64,000 nt of DNA from Cladopsammia gracilis (GCA_022457155.1 JAJGOT010000464.1:62001-126000), one strand, 5' to 3'; shown: positions 33,101-46,195, counted from the first letter of the stretch. The notes: generated by a model not told the origin, from the letters alone. Program-made: numbers and translations.

Positions 33101-35592
33101 ACATTTTTGGAAACGCGCCGAAGGCGGTGATTCGAGGCCTGATCTCGGCCAGTCGTGTTGTTTCCTTAGACAAGAAACTTTACTTCACACTGTCTCTCTT
33201 CACCCAGGTGTATAAATGGGTTTCGGTGGTAATCCTACGATGGACTATACTAGCATCCCATCCAGGGAGGGAGGGTAGCAATATTCGTAGTTAATTGCTT
33301 CATGCCGGCAGAAACTGGGTTAAACTCTGGCAGTGTGGGCCACCTGTGACTCGTGTGGGTCACCTGTGACTCGTTTGGGCCACCTGTGACTCGTGTGCAA
33401 CTTTACCTCACCCGAGAATCTACGGAAACTTTCAGAAAATTTTACCGAGTAAAATGATCAAGAATCGTCGAAAAATGTTCGTAAAAAAACTTGTATATCT
33501 TACCCTAAGTAATCAAATCTGTCGATTCCATATTCTACAAACATCCGGTAAAGCTGTGCAGCTGATAAACAGGCGAACGATACAACAAATACGACCCTGC
33601 AAAACATAGAGTCCTCTTGTCAGTATTTTAACTGGGATCCCGAGCTTTGGCAATGATTGGTTGACTATCGGGAAGTGTTAATGCATACTTGTGGGCTTCT
33701 TTTGGATTTACACTCCATGTTAGGCCATAACAGAGTATACTCACTGCTACCAGTCTAAGTACCTCGCTGAGGAAAGATAAGAACACATTTGTCAATTTCA
33801 ATATATTACGGACTTTTAACGAATTCGCGTTAATTTAATGTATCTTAATTAATGTCGATGTAAATTTAATGCACGCTATTTTACAACATTGTTATTTTAA
33901 AGCACCTTTATTTCATTACAAAACCTTATTAGTTCATGACTCCTCTATTGGCTCTTCTAAGTCACATTTCACGGAGGCTTTGAAAGATCTTTTGAATTGA
34001 TAGGGTCTAGTTAGGCTTCAAAACCAAATTTTCGGGTTTAAAAAAAAAACTTAGAAACATCCGTGCACTTGTCTTCAGGAAGGTTTTATTGACGGAAGCT
34101 AAAACGCAGTTTGGCGTTCAGAAATGTAAAGTGCGAGTTTGCAGAATTATGAAAATCGCAGTAAATAAAGCAAGATGCTTATCGAAAAAAATCGCGTTAA
34201 TTTAATGCATGTAAACCTAACTTTTGAAAAATTCGCGTTAATTTAGTGTAACGTAAATTTTCTTCGCGTTGTCAACGTGCATTGTTAATTTCCTATAATA
34301 AGGTAACATGTCTCGATTTTGATGTCGTTATGACGTCCCTAAACACGCGCAAGGTCAGCCGTCGAAGTCATTCCTCGCGAAGCGAGGTTAATAAATTTGT
34401 CGTGCCTCGGGAACTAATCCACGGTCATACGAGCGAAAAATATATTTATATTTATATTTACCGCATAGGTCTGTCGCTCAATGTTGAGCATTTTAGACCG
34501 CTCTAAAAGAAAAAGAATATTAATAAAAAAGGTAGCAAAGTGAAAAATACAAGTTTGAAATGGCGCTTATAAGCGCAAAGTAATAAATGTGGTTTATAAA
34601 TGTTTAATAAATGTTTGAAATTGCGTTTTTAAATACAGCCAGTGAGGCAGACAATGCTGTCTCTTCTGAGGTGAGTTGATTCCATTGTGCAAGCAAACTA
34701 CTTCATGTAAGCTTAAAGGAGCATGGTAAACAAAGATGGCGGACGGTAAACGGTTTACGCGAACCATCGAAAGGACCTTCTACCGACGTTTTTGGTTTCA
34801 AAGAAGACAAAGTGGAACGGCGAAAAGCCTCATACGCAAATCAAGACGCCACCAAAGTTTCGATCGGCGGTGCACCCTTCCTCGAGCTTCGCGAGGTTCT
34901 GGCTGGTATATATATTTATCTTTTTACCTGTCATGCAACGCACCTACAGGGCCCTGCGAGGGGGGAGGGGGGGGGGGGGGGTCCCGTGTCGCTTGTCTGA
35001 ATTTTAAAATATCTCGTGTCGGTGTTTTATCAATGTTTCACGTTGCTGTCGGAAATTGAACGAACATTTGTCTTTTGTCGCGATTTCATTTTACGTGCTG
35101 TCGCTACTTTTTGGGTCATGTCGCCTATCGGAATTTACCCTACTCGGAGTAATTTATGCAACAAATGAAGCGAAACGCGGTCTGATGAATTTTAAGATAA
35201 TTTTAACTAAAAACATACAGACCTTCCAAAACACAGCCATCCGAACATGAGACCCCATGTCAGAGAAACGAACAAACGAAGTTGAGGAGAAACCTTTTTC
35301 GGATGCAACAAAGTTCTGTAGACAGCTCCAAGAGGAAAATTTAACAACATGCAAAATACGAACTGCACCTAAAAAAGACACAACAATATTATGTTATTTG
35401 TGAGCAAATGCAGCTGGGAATATTCTCGAAGGTATCGATTTTTAGCGGCAATGGAGTGGTATTCAATATCAGATTTTAGCGCAGTTTTCGGCCTAGATAA
35501 AAAGCATTTCGTAAATAACACGTTACCTGCTGAATTGGAAGTTTCGTCCGTTTAGAAACCCACAGGAGAAACTCCTGCAAAAGGTCAAACAT
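24195..35592 (-). CDS. MBOAT1/2: MBOAT1/2-type lysophospholipid acyltransferase, 15-exon tandem paralogue (copy B)
   Basis: Exons in transcript order: 35592-35527, 35368-35223, 33766-33689, 33596-33504, 33005-32950, 32069-32015, 31151-31019 (see below), 30592-30569, 30462-30372, 29853-29752, 28253-28150, 26898-26834, 26459-26315, 26036-25879, 24417-24195. Fourteen exons have exactly the lengths of copy A. At the copy A end point of exon 7 the donor is lost (AAGCTT replaces GTGTGA) and reading on meets TAG at 30964-30962. A GTCAGT donor 48 bases upstream (31018) is in phase 0, so the frame can continue to exon 8, giving about 512 residues. Active-site motifs NWNMTTNLW and IWHGFYPGYY are intact. 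The role is acylation of lysophospholipids in the ER, as for copy A. If the new donor is not used it is a truncated pseudogene. Confidence 0.8.
24928..25104. mobile_element. foldback element with long near-perfect arms
   Basis: Arms of roughly 75 bases start aataggccatttccgagttg and end with the inverse caactcggaaatgacctatt. They share gcctttagcctctctatcaa and gctaggtgcacaacctttca. A second palindrome (cacatgcaaataa / ttatttgcatgtg) sits at the centre. It lies in the last intron of copy B. Confidence 0.8.
25236..25304 (-). pseudogene. degenerate tRNA-like sequence (tRNA-Asp/Gly-type start)
   Basis: On the minus strand it begins TCCTCGGTGGTACAGTGGAT, like the 5' half of animal tRNA-Asp or tRNA-Gly genes with an A box, and ends near a B box GGTTCGATTCC. 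The acceptor stem does not pair (tcctcgg against tattctg) and the T stem has a mismatch. It is more likely a tRNA relic or a SINE head than a working gene. Confidence 0.45.
27113..27735. mobile_element. TA-flanked MITE with CAGTCAACTCTCTCT ends
   Basis: A TA dinucleotide flanks each side. The left end is CAGTCAACTCTCTCTTA and the right end TAGAGAGAGTTGACTG. The interior repeats 'ggacacctct(ata/c)' and 'gacggacac'. TA target sites and CAG termini fit Tc1/mariner-type mobilisation (inference). It is interrupted by the element at 27133-27296 and lies in an intron of copy B. Confidence 0.75.
27133..27296. mobile_element. nested MITE with 9-base target duplication
   Basis: Perfect direct repeats ctcttaacg flank it at 27124-27132 and 27297-27305. 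The inverted ends start CTGACTCCTCCCCAGTCG and end CGACTGGGGACGAGTCAG with one mismatch. At 164 bases with no coding content, its 9-base duplication points to a Mutator-like or similar transposase (inference). Confidence 0.75.
28776..29255. repeat. 120-base tandem repeat, 4 copies
   Basis: Units start gcattcatcaaggtcacgaa at 28776, 28895, 29015 and 29135, spaced 119, 120 and 120 bases. They include acggggaaggcaatgttc and gagtttgccgattgaacag. It lies in intron 10 of copy B and has no counterpart in copy A. Confidence 0.92.
29950..30330. repeat. AGTC satellite in copy B, shorter and more degenerate
   Basis: agtc/agtca units with many variants lie between exons 10 and 9 of copy B, at the same place as the 1.2 kb array of copy A. 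The flanks match copy A, so the array predates the duplication and has since expanded in A or shrunk in B. Confidence 0.85.
33335..33405. repeat. short tandem repeat of ggccacctgtgactcgtgtg
   Basis: Three units of about 23 bases. The sequence is the reverse complement of part of the 44-base unit at 17617-18012, although the surrounding exons of copies A and B have the same orientation. Confidence 0.65.
34375..35150. mobile_element. insertions specific to intron 1 region of copy B
   Basis: Sequence either side (ttttgatgtcgttatgacgtcc before; ggagtaatttatgcaacaaatgaagcg after) is contiguous within about 170 bases in copy A (20070-20185). Copy B instead holds several hundred extra bases, including a G-run followed by tcccgtgtcgcttgtctg and ttgtcgcgatttcattttac. 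No intact protein is evident. The frame starting at 34736 looks incidental. Confidence 0.45.
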
Positions 35593-36197
35593 ATTTGTTT
35601 TCTCGGTTTTGCAGTTCTTAAGATTGCGTGTACTCGATGCCGGAACGTAAAAGAATAGTAACCCAACACCTCAATGTATGCATATATAAGTGGCGCTTAT
35701 GATAATTTATTCCGCTCAAGAGAGCATGAAGGTGGAATGTCAAGTGTATTAATTAATAGCTTTTAATATATTTTATTCGATTTCCCAATCAAGCTTTCTG
35801 ATGAATTATGGTCAACAGAAACAAATGTCTCTTCCTTAGTTATATTTAGCTACCTTGTACAACATAATTTATCTTAGGGAGCGTAAATAACCGTAGGGGG
35901 GACGGAGCGGAGTGACAATGTTGCCTTATTTTTTGCCAGGTAAAAGGGGGAGGGGGCGTGCCCCCGGGGCACGTTTGTCAGACAGTTGATTAGCAGCACC
36001 GCACTGCTCGTTTGCTTTTCATTTGAATGGTAACACCATTTCATCCAGATCATCCAGAGGGCCGCCCATACCAGAGATTCAAATCTTGTAGTACTTGATC
36101 ACGCAAAAGCAAGGCTGGTTTATCTCGCGATCTTCCTTTATTTTTCACGGCATTTATTTTCGCCCTATCCCAACTAGCCTCCTACGCAGACGTCCTT

Positions 36198-36268
36198 AGG
36201 GCTCGTCACGCAATCTTTCCTCCCCTACGAAAGAACCCTACGAAAGGGAAGATTGCGTGACGAGTTCC
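36198..36268. mobile_element. short foldback MITE (gctcgtcacgcaatctt)
   Basis: The left arm is gggctcgtcacgcaatcttt and the right arm the inverse, gaagattgcgtgacgagttcc. The total is about 70 bases. Confidence 0.65.
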
Positions 36269-36274
36269 CAACAG

Positions 36275-36698
36275 GGGGTACTCTTATATATGAGCTATAT
36301 AGGTATGTGCCACTGTGAAGGGTATGGTTTTCAGGCAGTTTAGTCTGGGATAGGGTATAGTAATCAGAGACGTTTGGTCTAGAATAGGGTATCATTTTCC
36401 GAAGTTGGCTAGTTTAGACAAGGTTTACTGGAAAATGGTATTTAAAAATCGGAACGGCGGGCAGTACGGCATTTTTACTGACCCCTGTTAACTAATAACT
36501 ATGATAGTGAACGAGGTTCTGGAAAATAGCGAGTCTGGAATAGGTCTAGGATAGGGTAGGGTTTTTCAGTGTTTAGTCTAGAATAGGGTTGCAAAATGCA
36601 GCTAAAATGGTCTAGTATAGGGTAAGGGTCTCAGAGTCCCAGCGGCACACCCCCAACCAAAAATTTGCAGAGTCCCCCGCCCCCCCCCCCCCCCCCCG
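36275..36698. mobile_element. G/C-run terminated element, diverged copy
   Basis: It starts aggggggtactc-like and ends in a C-run of about 18 after agagtccccc. The interior repeats 'ggtctag(a/g)atagggt' many times, matching the layout of the 5693 and 16526 elements with different interior motifs. Confidence 0.45.
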
Positions 36699-37404
36699 GG
36701 ATCAGAGTTGCTAAACCACCAAAACTTTCGCGACCTTACTTTACTTATCTTGTTCGAGATCATTGTAAAATATAGCCTATATATTTTGCTGCTCGGCGAT
36801 TCATTGATTTGTCGCTGTGGTTTTGCCGTTATTATAGTTTGTGAAATTGTACCCTTTCCAGACGCGCTCCATGAAATCAACGCTGAGAAAAGAACATAAT
36901 GTTGACATTCATCTGCCGATAAACGCGATAAAGTGAAATAGTTGTCAACTTAGAAACAAGGATTGCCAAGAAATGTGAATAAAAATCAGAGTTCGAGGCA
37001 TTCATGATAAATTTGTTTAATCAAAGCTGAAAAATGACAAGTGGGAAGAAAATTATCAAACAACGCTGAGCTGGTAATAAAAACAGACAAACTGTCAGCT
37101 ACGATCATGAGATTTGGCGTGATGTGTTAACTTGTAGTTGGGAAATGGCCAAAGTCCACCTGTCAGTTGACAAATTTGAATATCTGTTACCCGAGAAAAA
37201 GAGTTTCAAAGAGAATTTGAACTGGAACTGGGTCAAAAACCAACGTAATCATGATTTTGTCTGGTAGTTCAAGTGTGAAATAAGTCAAATAAAGACAGGA
37301 ATGGGGATCTTTTGTTCGTGCCCTATTCGACACTGGGCGCGAAAAGGAGCAATGATGATGATATGTACAAGACGGATTATATCACACGTCCAAGAAAGTG
37401 CATC

Positions 37405-37950
37405 TGTACAGCGGTATTCATTGAGTATCGAAAGCATTTCGCAATTGCTTTGGTTTTGCATTACTTAGCTTAATGCTTAATGATTGGCTGAAAAATCTCG
37501 CGCCATTTTTCAGCCAATCAGAAGTAAAACAAAACCATGATGATTCGGTCGCACACATTTTCCCGCGCTTGGCGCCGGCGACATGTATTTGCAGTTCGAG
37601 AGTTCTGATTGGTTCATTGGATTATCTGTGTCTGTTGTGATTGGTCAGAGTGATTACTTTGGTTTTGGTTTAGAGCAGTTTTCAATTGAGTATCGAAAAT
37701 AATTACACAATTGCTTTGGTTTTGCATTGCTACGCGTTGTGATTGACTAAAAAATCTCGCTCCAATTCTTGACCAATCAGAAGTAAAACCAAAACCAATC
37801 GTGACTTGCTCGCACGCGTTTTCCCGCGCTTGACGCCGCCGACATGTAATTGCTTCGAGCTCTGATTGGTTCATTGGATTGTTTACGACTGCTGTGATTG
37901 GTCAGAGTAATTACTTTGGTTTTGGTTTAACAGCACTTAATTGAAAATCT
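37405..37950. mobile_element. two tandem copies of the AATC-rich MITE family
   Basis: Each ~275-base copy starts near attgagtatcgaaa, contains gcgccggcgacatgta or a variant, aaaccaaaaccaat and ctgattggttcattgga, and ends with tttggttttggttta then caattgaaaa. The junction is at about 37672-37680. Confidence 0.6.
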
Positions 37951-38207
37951 CTCCAGTGTGTAGCAAAGCAGACACTATGGCAATTTGCAATTTTGACCGA
38001 CGAAATAGAAGTCACGGCGATTGCAAATGATAAAACGACGATCTCGTCGATTTGGGAAAATAACTGATTTGTGTTTCATTCATACCATGCGCTTGAAGCT
38101 TCAGTTTTTGGAACACTGTCTTGAAGCTTTTCCAGTTTTCAATAATTAGTGGGATTGTTCAGAGTAATTACTTTGTAATTAGGTCGGTCGTCGGTCTATA
38201 ATCTTTA

Positions 38208-38555
38208 TAGCTGGCTAAAAGCAAATAAGCTTAGTCTAAATATTGCGAAAACTGAGTTTATGGTGATTAGTACTCGTCAAAAGTTTCTTGCAGAAAATTG
38301 TAGTGAGATTAATATCCAATTAGATGGCCATCCAATTTATAGAGTTGAGCATGCCAAATCATTAGGTTTAATTATTGATGACCGACTTTCATGGTCTTAT
38401 CACATCAAAGAACTATGCAGAAAGATATCCTCGGCAATAGGTGCTCTGAGGCGCATTAGATCCCTCATTTCTCAGTCCACTGCAGTACAAATATATAACG
38501 CTTTAATCCAACCTCATTTCGATTACTGTGCCCCCGTTTGGGATGGATTGAGTTC

Positions 38556-38601
<46 letters not shown>

Positions 38602-38946
38602 GTTATTCTGCAAGCCAACTGTGAGGTAAACTCAAGCCTGCTCCTTGAAACTTTGAAGTGGGACCACCTATCATTAAGAAGAAAAAAGCAGAAAGCTATA
38701 ATGATGTTTAAATCCCTTAACGGGTTAGCCCCAGTGTACTTGCATGATTTGTTCAGTGAGCGGCACACAGACTATGACCTGCGTGATTCTTTCCGCAAGT
38801 TAAACTTACCCAAGCCGCGTACCGATTATTTGAAACGTAGCTTTGGCTATAGCGGTGCCTTACTGTGGAATTCTCTTCCTGAAAATATTAGGGCGATTAA
38901 ATCAATTGGGCAGTTTAAGAAGGAAATCAACCGCGCACTTGAAACA

Positions 38947-38973
<27 letters not shown>
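38208..38973 (+). CDS. non-LTR retrotransposon reverse transcriptase, C-terminal fragment
   Basis: The open frame reads SWLKANKLSLNIAKTEFMVI, then KSLGLIIDDRLSW, LRRIRSLI, FDYCAPVWDG, KLQKLQNRAARVI and SGALLWNSLPENIRA, and ends TAA after SHSAIL. This is the region from the thumb to the C-terminus of ORF2 in CR1/L2/Jockey-group elements. The catalytic F(A/V)DD box and the endonuclease are missing, so it cannot transpose on its own. The first ATG in frame is at 38260, but the frame is open from the 5' truncation at about 38185. Confidence 0.85.
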
Positions 38974-38982
<9 letters not shown>

Positions 38983-39067
38983 ATAGTTATTTTAATTTTT
39001 ATAAATGATTGTAATTAAAATACTATTGGTGTAACTGAAGATTTTTAACCGAGTTGAAATAAAGATT

Positions 39068-41213
<2,146 letters not shown>

Positions 41214-44200
41214 TTATAGATAAATTGGTTTCTTTCGAAGCGCCTTGGTTTTTCCAATAAGTCCATCTTTCATGCGAGAAAACGACGAAGTAGACCTCGA
41301 AGACGGTGATGGCCGAAGCTTTTCTGTCGACTGACTCCGAAGTCTGTCCAGAGAAAACGGTCCCTTCTTCGGCTTCTCTTCGGAAACCGCCGATTCTTCA
41401 GTTCGGATCCAGTAATTCGTTGGATTGGTTAGCTTGTCGACAGGAAGAGGCCTCATCCATTCGCTAGCTGAAGACCCTTTCACCTTGTGAACCGTGAACG
41501 GAATTTTAGGTTTTTCCTCAATAGAGGCGTCAGGCGCCTTGACATTCGACGAAGGAAACTTTTGTCTGCCCCTTGATTGAGATGCACTTTTGACCTTTTC
41601 CACGTGAAAAGGACGATTTTTACTCGATTCACAGTTAATGGCTTTAGATGGGGTCACAGTTTCTTTATTTCCGTTTTCATTTTGTTTACCATCAACTTCG
41701 TAAACGTTATTATTCGCTTTATCGTCATATCCATCCCCCTCCTGTTTCAACCGCATTCGTGGACGAATTTCAAACGGTCTGATCGTTGCTTTCAAGTTGT
41801 CCTGAGAATTTCGACCTGTACGTTTCTTTCTTTCAAACGAGGGAGTCCTTTTAACAGACGATGGAACCTTCAGACTACCAGTTTCCTTCAACTTTTCGCG
41901 GTGGCGAATAAAATTCAACAATGAACTTTGCACTACTTCTCTAACTTGTTTACAATCCTCCGAGGTTGATACTTCGTGAAACTCGCAGTTTAATTCCGTC
42001 GACAGATCACTACCCTCCTCATACGTGACTCGCCGAAAGTGTTCTAAGTCACACTTGTTACCTACGATTACCATAGCAACCGTATCTCCGTGTGGACTAT
42101 CTTTTATGAACCGTCCAATTCGCTTTGCCTCCTCAAAACTCGATCGATCCGTGATAGAATACAAAATGAAAAACATTTCGCCTTGGCGACAAATGAGGCT
42201 TAGCTTCTCTGCTGTGTTCTGAGAATTAAGAATAAAAGAGTTTTAATCATACACTGCACACGTGATTTACTAGTTAATACCACAGGCTTACCATCCTTTG
42301 CTTGCGTGGTTGACTGTTCTTTTAAATGACTGCATAAATTTGCATAAACTGCAGAAATTTAGCCTGCGAATACAGTCGCCTCTCACCGCTCCCGGAAGCG
42401 ATGAAAGGCAACTGTATTCCCAGGCTATACTAAATGCGATATTTAGAATATTTTAAACAGATTAAAATGAAATAAAACGCTCAGAAATATGAATACGATG
42501 CTGAACTTTGTTGTTAAGTGTTACCAACTTGAAGACTGACTGAGTGCAGCCATTTAAAAGCACCGTATACCAAACCAACAGAAAATGGTAGGCCTGTGTT
42601 AATACTGAATTATATGCAACTAAGCTACCAGTTACGTTGATGTTGTAATTGCTTATATTCATGAAATAACATTCATTCTTTTTACACGCGGATTCAGAAC
42701 GCATTATTTTACAAAATTGAGTCTGTCAATTTAACAAGGACGACGACAAGCACTTTTAAGTCGGTAAATAGACTCTTGTACAGCAGAAGAGAAGGAAAAG
42801 GGAAAAATAAACGTTCTCCTTTAAATCCCTCTAATCTATTTCATACTTAACATACTATTTTCATTTGAATCATACCATATTTTGTGAATACAGTGTAGAA
42901 TCCCGATAACTCGAACGTCGAGGGGAGAGGGAAATTTGGTTCGAGATATATCGAAGGTTCAAGTTATCGAGGGTAAATTTGCAAGCAATCTTTACGCCAA
43001 GGGAAAAAAGTTTTGGTTCGAGTTAGCGTGAGGTTCGAGTTATCGAGGGTTCGAGTTATCGGGATTCACATTCTCATTCTAAAAATAGCTCAAGTCTCTA
43101 TAAATTGTAAACGTTAGCCTGTTCCAGGCGTTCAGATAGTGGGGAAAGCGCGAATAGTTAGGGAAGGCGCGAAGAAAAGCGAGCGAAAAAAAAAAAGCGG
43201 GGAGATTGGGGAGAGGAAGCGCATCCGTCTCCCCGCATTTTTTCTCGCTCGCTTTTCTTCGCGCCTTCCCCAACTATTCGCGCTTTTCCCACTATCTGAA
43301 CGGCTGGAACAGACTAGTAAACGTAGGCACCAAGTATTGGAGTCCTGGCTTAGCGCATTTCATGTAGAGACTTACCTCTCCCGCAGTGTCAGCAATCTGC
43401 AGTTCCACCTCTTCATTTTCCATCTCTACATGAACACTGTAAGAATCCTCTGCCAAGAAAATACCAATATAAATATTAAATTTAACGTCGGTATGAGTAG
43501 AGAACAGAAGCCGAGCAAAGTATTACTATCTTTAATTGCAGAACTGAAATGTTCCGCCGTTGTTTCTTCCCGAGCTCAATTGTCATGCTAAATAGTTTTT
43601 ATCAATATAGTATGAAATATGAAACTATTAATTACGTCGTTATAATCTTAGATTCAGAAAACTTCTGTAACTCAGTCCCAATAATGAAAAAACTTCCTTT
43701 CAAGTTTCGTATTTTTTCGTGTTTTGTAAAAATCACATTTACGTCGTTATAATCTTAGATTCAGAAAACACATTGTAATTCAATTTCTTTTGCCAAAATG
43801 AAGCTGATTCAAAAACTTCGCAACGCAAAAATTGCGAAGAAAATCGACCGTGCAGCCATGTTGCGCTAAAAATCGTCGTTGTAAAAGAGAAACCTAACTT
43901 TGGCCTGAGAAACCTAACTTTGTGCCCAGGGCCCTCTCCGCTCTCAAAAAGCGGAGAGGGCCCTGGTGACGAGGTTGTACACATTTGCTAACTTCCCTTC
44001 TGTCACGTGCTTCGAAGCAACCAATAAAAATACCAAATGTACTTACCTAATGACCGAGCGTATTCTCCAATAAACCTCTTCGTTATAAACCGCACAATAA
44101 GGGCTAATAAAAGAAACAATCATACTTGATATTAATTCGAACCGGTTACGCAATTAATAAGCGTATGATAAGTGCAAAAAATTCACTAAATTTTGCCAGA

Positions 44201-45435
44201 GGGTATTTTGTGTCAACCAGAGCAGGAAGAAATTAATTACTGTTTACAAATGTTTCTTTTTTCCTAAGTGCAAAAAGGATTTAGTTTCTAAAATTATTGA
44301 CTGTGATCACCCAAATTACTTCTCATATTTCCTAGTTCAAGGATAACCTTTTTGGAGTTTAATTACGCGACACTATAGTTACTTCTATACTCCTCTTGTA
44401 AAATTGGATTGTTAATCGTTTAACATAGTTTTGTTATTGTGGTATGCAATATTGCCAAGCTATGCTAAAATTAATGAATTCTCAAGACAATCAATCGCTT
44501 AACCTTCAATTAAAGCAAGCAAGAATTATTCGTAAGTGAAACTGTATATAAATAAAGTACTATAAATTGTTTTCATCTCAAATCACAAGCAAATATTAAA
44601 TGAGAACGCCGTAAGCTTCTTGTCAACATATTTAAAGAAGGTATACGTATACCGCACATGTTGACACGAACTCTTGAAGAAAGGATTTCACGAAAATCCG
44701 ATCGAGCCGAAGTCGGTAGACCGACTAGCCCTAACTACTACGCGATATCGCTTTATCGGAAAGCTAACAATGAAGCAGCAATATCTAACCTCATAAGCGA
44801 CAATAAAACAATTAACACACGAGTGATTCTGCTATTGCCAGAAGATGCAAGACCGTTACGGTCGTCCTTAATCAGTTCGCTTCCCGCTGAAACAAATCGT
44901 CTTTCTCAAAACCGCCGAGTAAAAAAACATAAAAAAATAGTTTAAACGATGAACATGATTTCAGATCATTTAATTCTTCCTAAACTAACATAGGAAATTC
45001 GAATAATAGTGTTAACTTAATCCGTGTGTGATCGTCTTCGAGCAACACAGTACGTCAATTGAACATTAAAACAAGTCGTCAAGTTTCGTGAATTTAGAGA
45101 CAGGACAGACTGAAACTTAGGACACATATATACATTTGATGAGAAGCGTAACACAGCCCGCTTTAATTTAGCTTCTTAAAAACGTCGAATTACTTAGTTA
45201 TTACCTCAAAACACAACTACTTCAAGTAGTATAAACTTAGATGATTATCGTGTTTATGAACCGGCAACACCTTCAACAATACAATATTTCCGCAAGTGTT
45301 AATCATATTTGTATCTTGTTCGGTTGGTCGCTTAACAGTTTAAAACCCACCTGATTTTCCGACCCCATCTTTGCCGAGTATAAACACCTTCGGCTGTTTT
45401 ATAGTTAACTGCTGTTGTGCCCTTCGCCTTCTCAT
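41214..45435 (-). CDS. Ras-like small GTPase with long basic tail (RERG/RASL-like)
   Basis: Four exons: 45435-45351, 44103-44047, 43449-43376 and 42218-41214 (stop TAA). They make 1221 bases, or 406 residues, with phases 1, 1 and 0. The start ATG has ACC before it. Nucleotide-binding motifs are the P-loop GKDGVGKS (21-28), DTAGE (68-72) and GNKCDL (125-130). The core resembles RERG/RASL12-type Ras proteins (KRFIGEY, VTYEEG, inferred). Odd residues: Asp23 stands at the Ras Gly12 position, Ser46 at Thr35 in an altered switch I (EYARSLED), and Glu72 at Gln61. Residues ~185-406 form a Ser/Lys-rich tail with repeated PF-type motifs and no CAAX box (ends KKPIYL), so membrane binding, if any, would be electrostatic. 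In Ras, changes at 12 and 61 slow GTP hydrolysis. Whether this holds here is untested. Confidence 0.82.
42355..42430. mobile_element. short MITE (agcctgcgaatacag)
   Basis: The left end agcctgcgaatacagtcgcc and right end ggcaactgtattcccaggct are imperfect inverted repeats about 75 bases apart. It lies in intron 3 of the Ras-like gene. Confidence 0.55.
42897..43070. mobile_element. MITE with 'gaatcccgataactcgaac' ends
   Basis: The left end gaatcccgataactcgaac is inverted at the right as gttcgagttatcgggattc. The interior repeats 'ggttcgagttatcgaggg'. It resembles the TA-flanked element at 45902-46063 in plan. Confidence 0.65.
43115..43312. mobile_element. MITE with 'ccaggcgttcagatagtggg' ends
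   Basis: The left end gttccaggcgttcagatagt and the right end actatctgaacggctggaac are inverted repeats. The arms continue through gcgcgaatagtt and gaagaaaagcgagcg. Related ends occur at 15190, 16950, 31300 and 40505-40650. Confidence 0.75.
43928..43973. repeat. palindrome gggccctctccgct
   Basis: The sequence gggccctctccgctct, a short loop and agcggagagggccc form a strong hairpin, followed by tgacgaggttgtac. A related hairpin (cgttcccagggtt ... aaccctgggaacgag) is at 47910-47966. Confidence 0.6.
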
Positions 45436-45901
45436 GGTCGTTTTGTCTCTCTGCTGTTTAATTACAACTTCTGAAAAGAAAACATCACATCGGCAATTAG
45501 CAAATGGTTCACGCTGCGTTTAATGAATGAAACGACAACCACCTTGAGATCTGTTCAGAATACCTCCTCACATGTACGAACATTCAAACTGCCAACCAGT
45601 TTCTACAACAGCTATCCATTAAGATTAGCGTTCTTGTGCAGTGTCTGCTCTAAAATCTCAAATGGAATTCATTGGTCACTTTATTTGAGCCGGTATAAAG
45701 TAATTTAAGGATTAATCATATTTGCCCCGAGGGGGTCTACTAAACTGATTTGCAACTCCATCGTAGGGGGGCGGGGGGTGGGGGTGAATGGGGGGGGGGG
45801 GGGGTGAGTTAGTGAATAACGGGGAGCCCAGAGTGAAAATGTAAGAGACTGAAAATGTTTTCAAGATTTCAAGATAGGGGTCATCTTCACTCTTCATGTA
45901 C

Positions 45902-46063
45902 AGTGGAATCCTGATTTTTCGAATACTCGATTTGAAACTCCCGATTATTCAAACCAAAACTCGTTACTTGATTTCAGTCAATACCACCTTCGATTTTTCG
46001 AACTCCCGATTTTTCGAACCAATTTCAGTTTCCCTTGGAGATTTGAAAAATCGGGATTCCACT
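45902..46063. mobile_element. TA-flanked MITE with CAGTGGAATCC ends
   Basis: A TA lies on each side. The left end is CAGTGGAATCCTGATTTTTC and the right end GAAAAATCGGGATTCCACTG. The interior repeats 'cccgatt(a/t)ttcgaa'. CAG termini with TA sites are typical of pogo/Tigger-type non-autonomous elements (inference). Confidence 0.8.
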
Positions 46064-46195
46064 GTAATTGATATTTGATACAAGCCGTCGTCCATTATCC
46101 CGCGGAATTTGATTTCGATTTTCTTTTTCTACTTATGTTTTAACGATAAAAATAACATTTTGACAAAACGTTCTAATTATAACCATTCTTGAGAT

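Larger units (their letters stand above)
35593..38184. other. region upstream of copy B, repeats only
   Basis: The first ~160 bases match the 5' flank of copy A (ttattccgctcaagagagcatgaagg). Beyond that I see only repeats: a foldback at 36198-36268, the G/C-run element at 36275-36698 and tandem AATC-rich MITE copies from 37405. Nothing coding was recognised at 36900-37370. Confidence 0.5.

Noticed and set aside
34736..35059. 107-codon basic frame starting atggcggac
   Set aside because: It runs through a G-run and sequence specific to an insertion in copy B. The composition is that of a repeat.
44658..44945. 95-codon plus-strand frame in the first intron of the Ras-like gene
   Set aside because: It has an ATG and stop but no recognisable domain, no splice context, and lies antisense in an intron. 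I could not support it as a gene.
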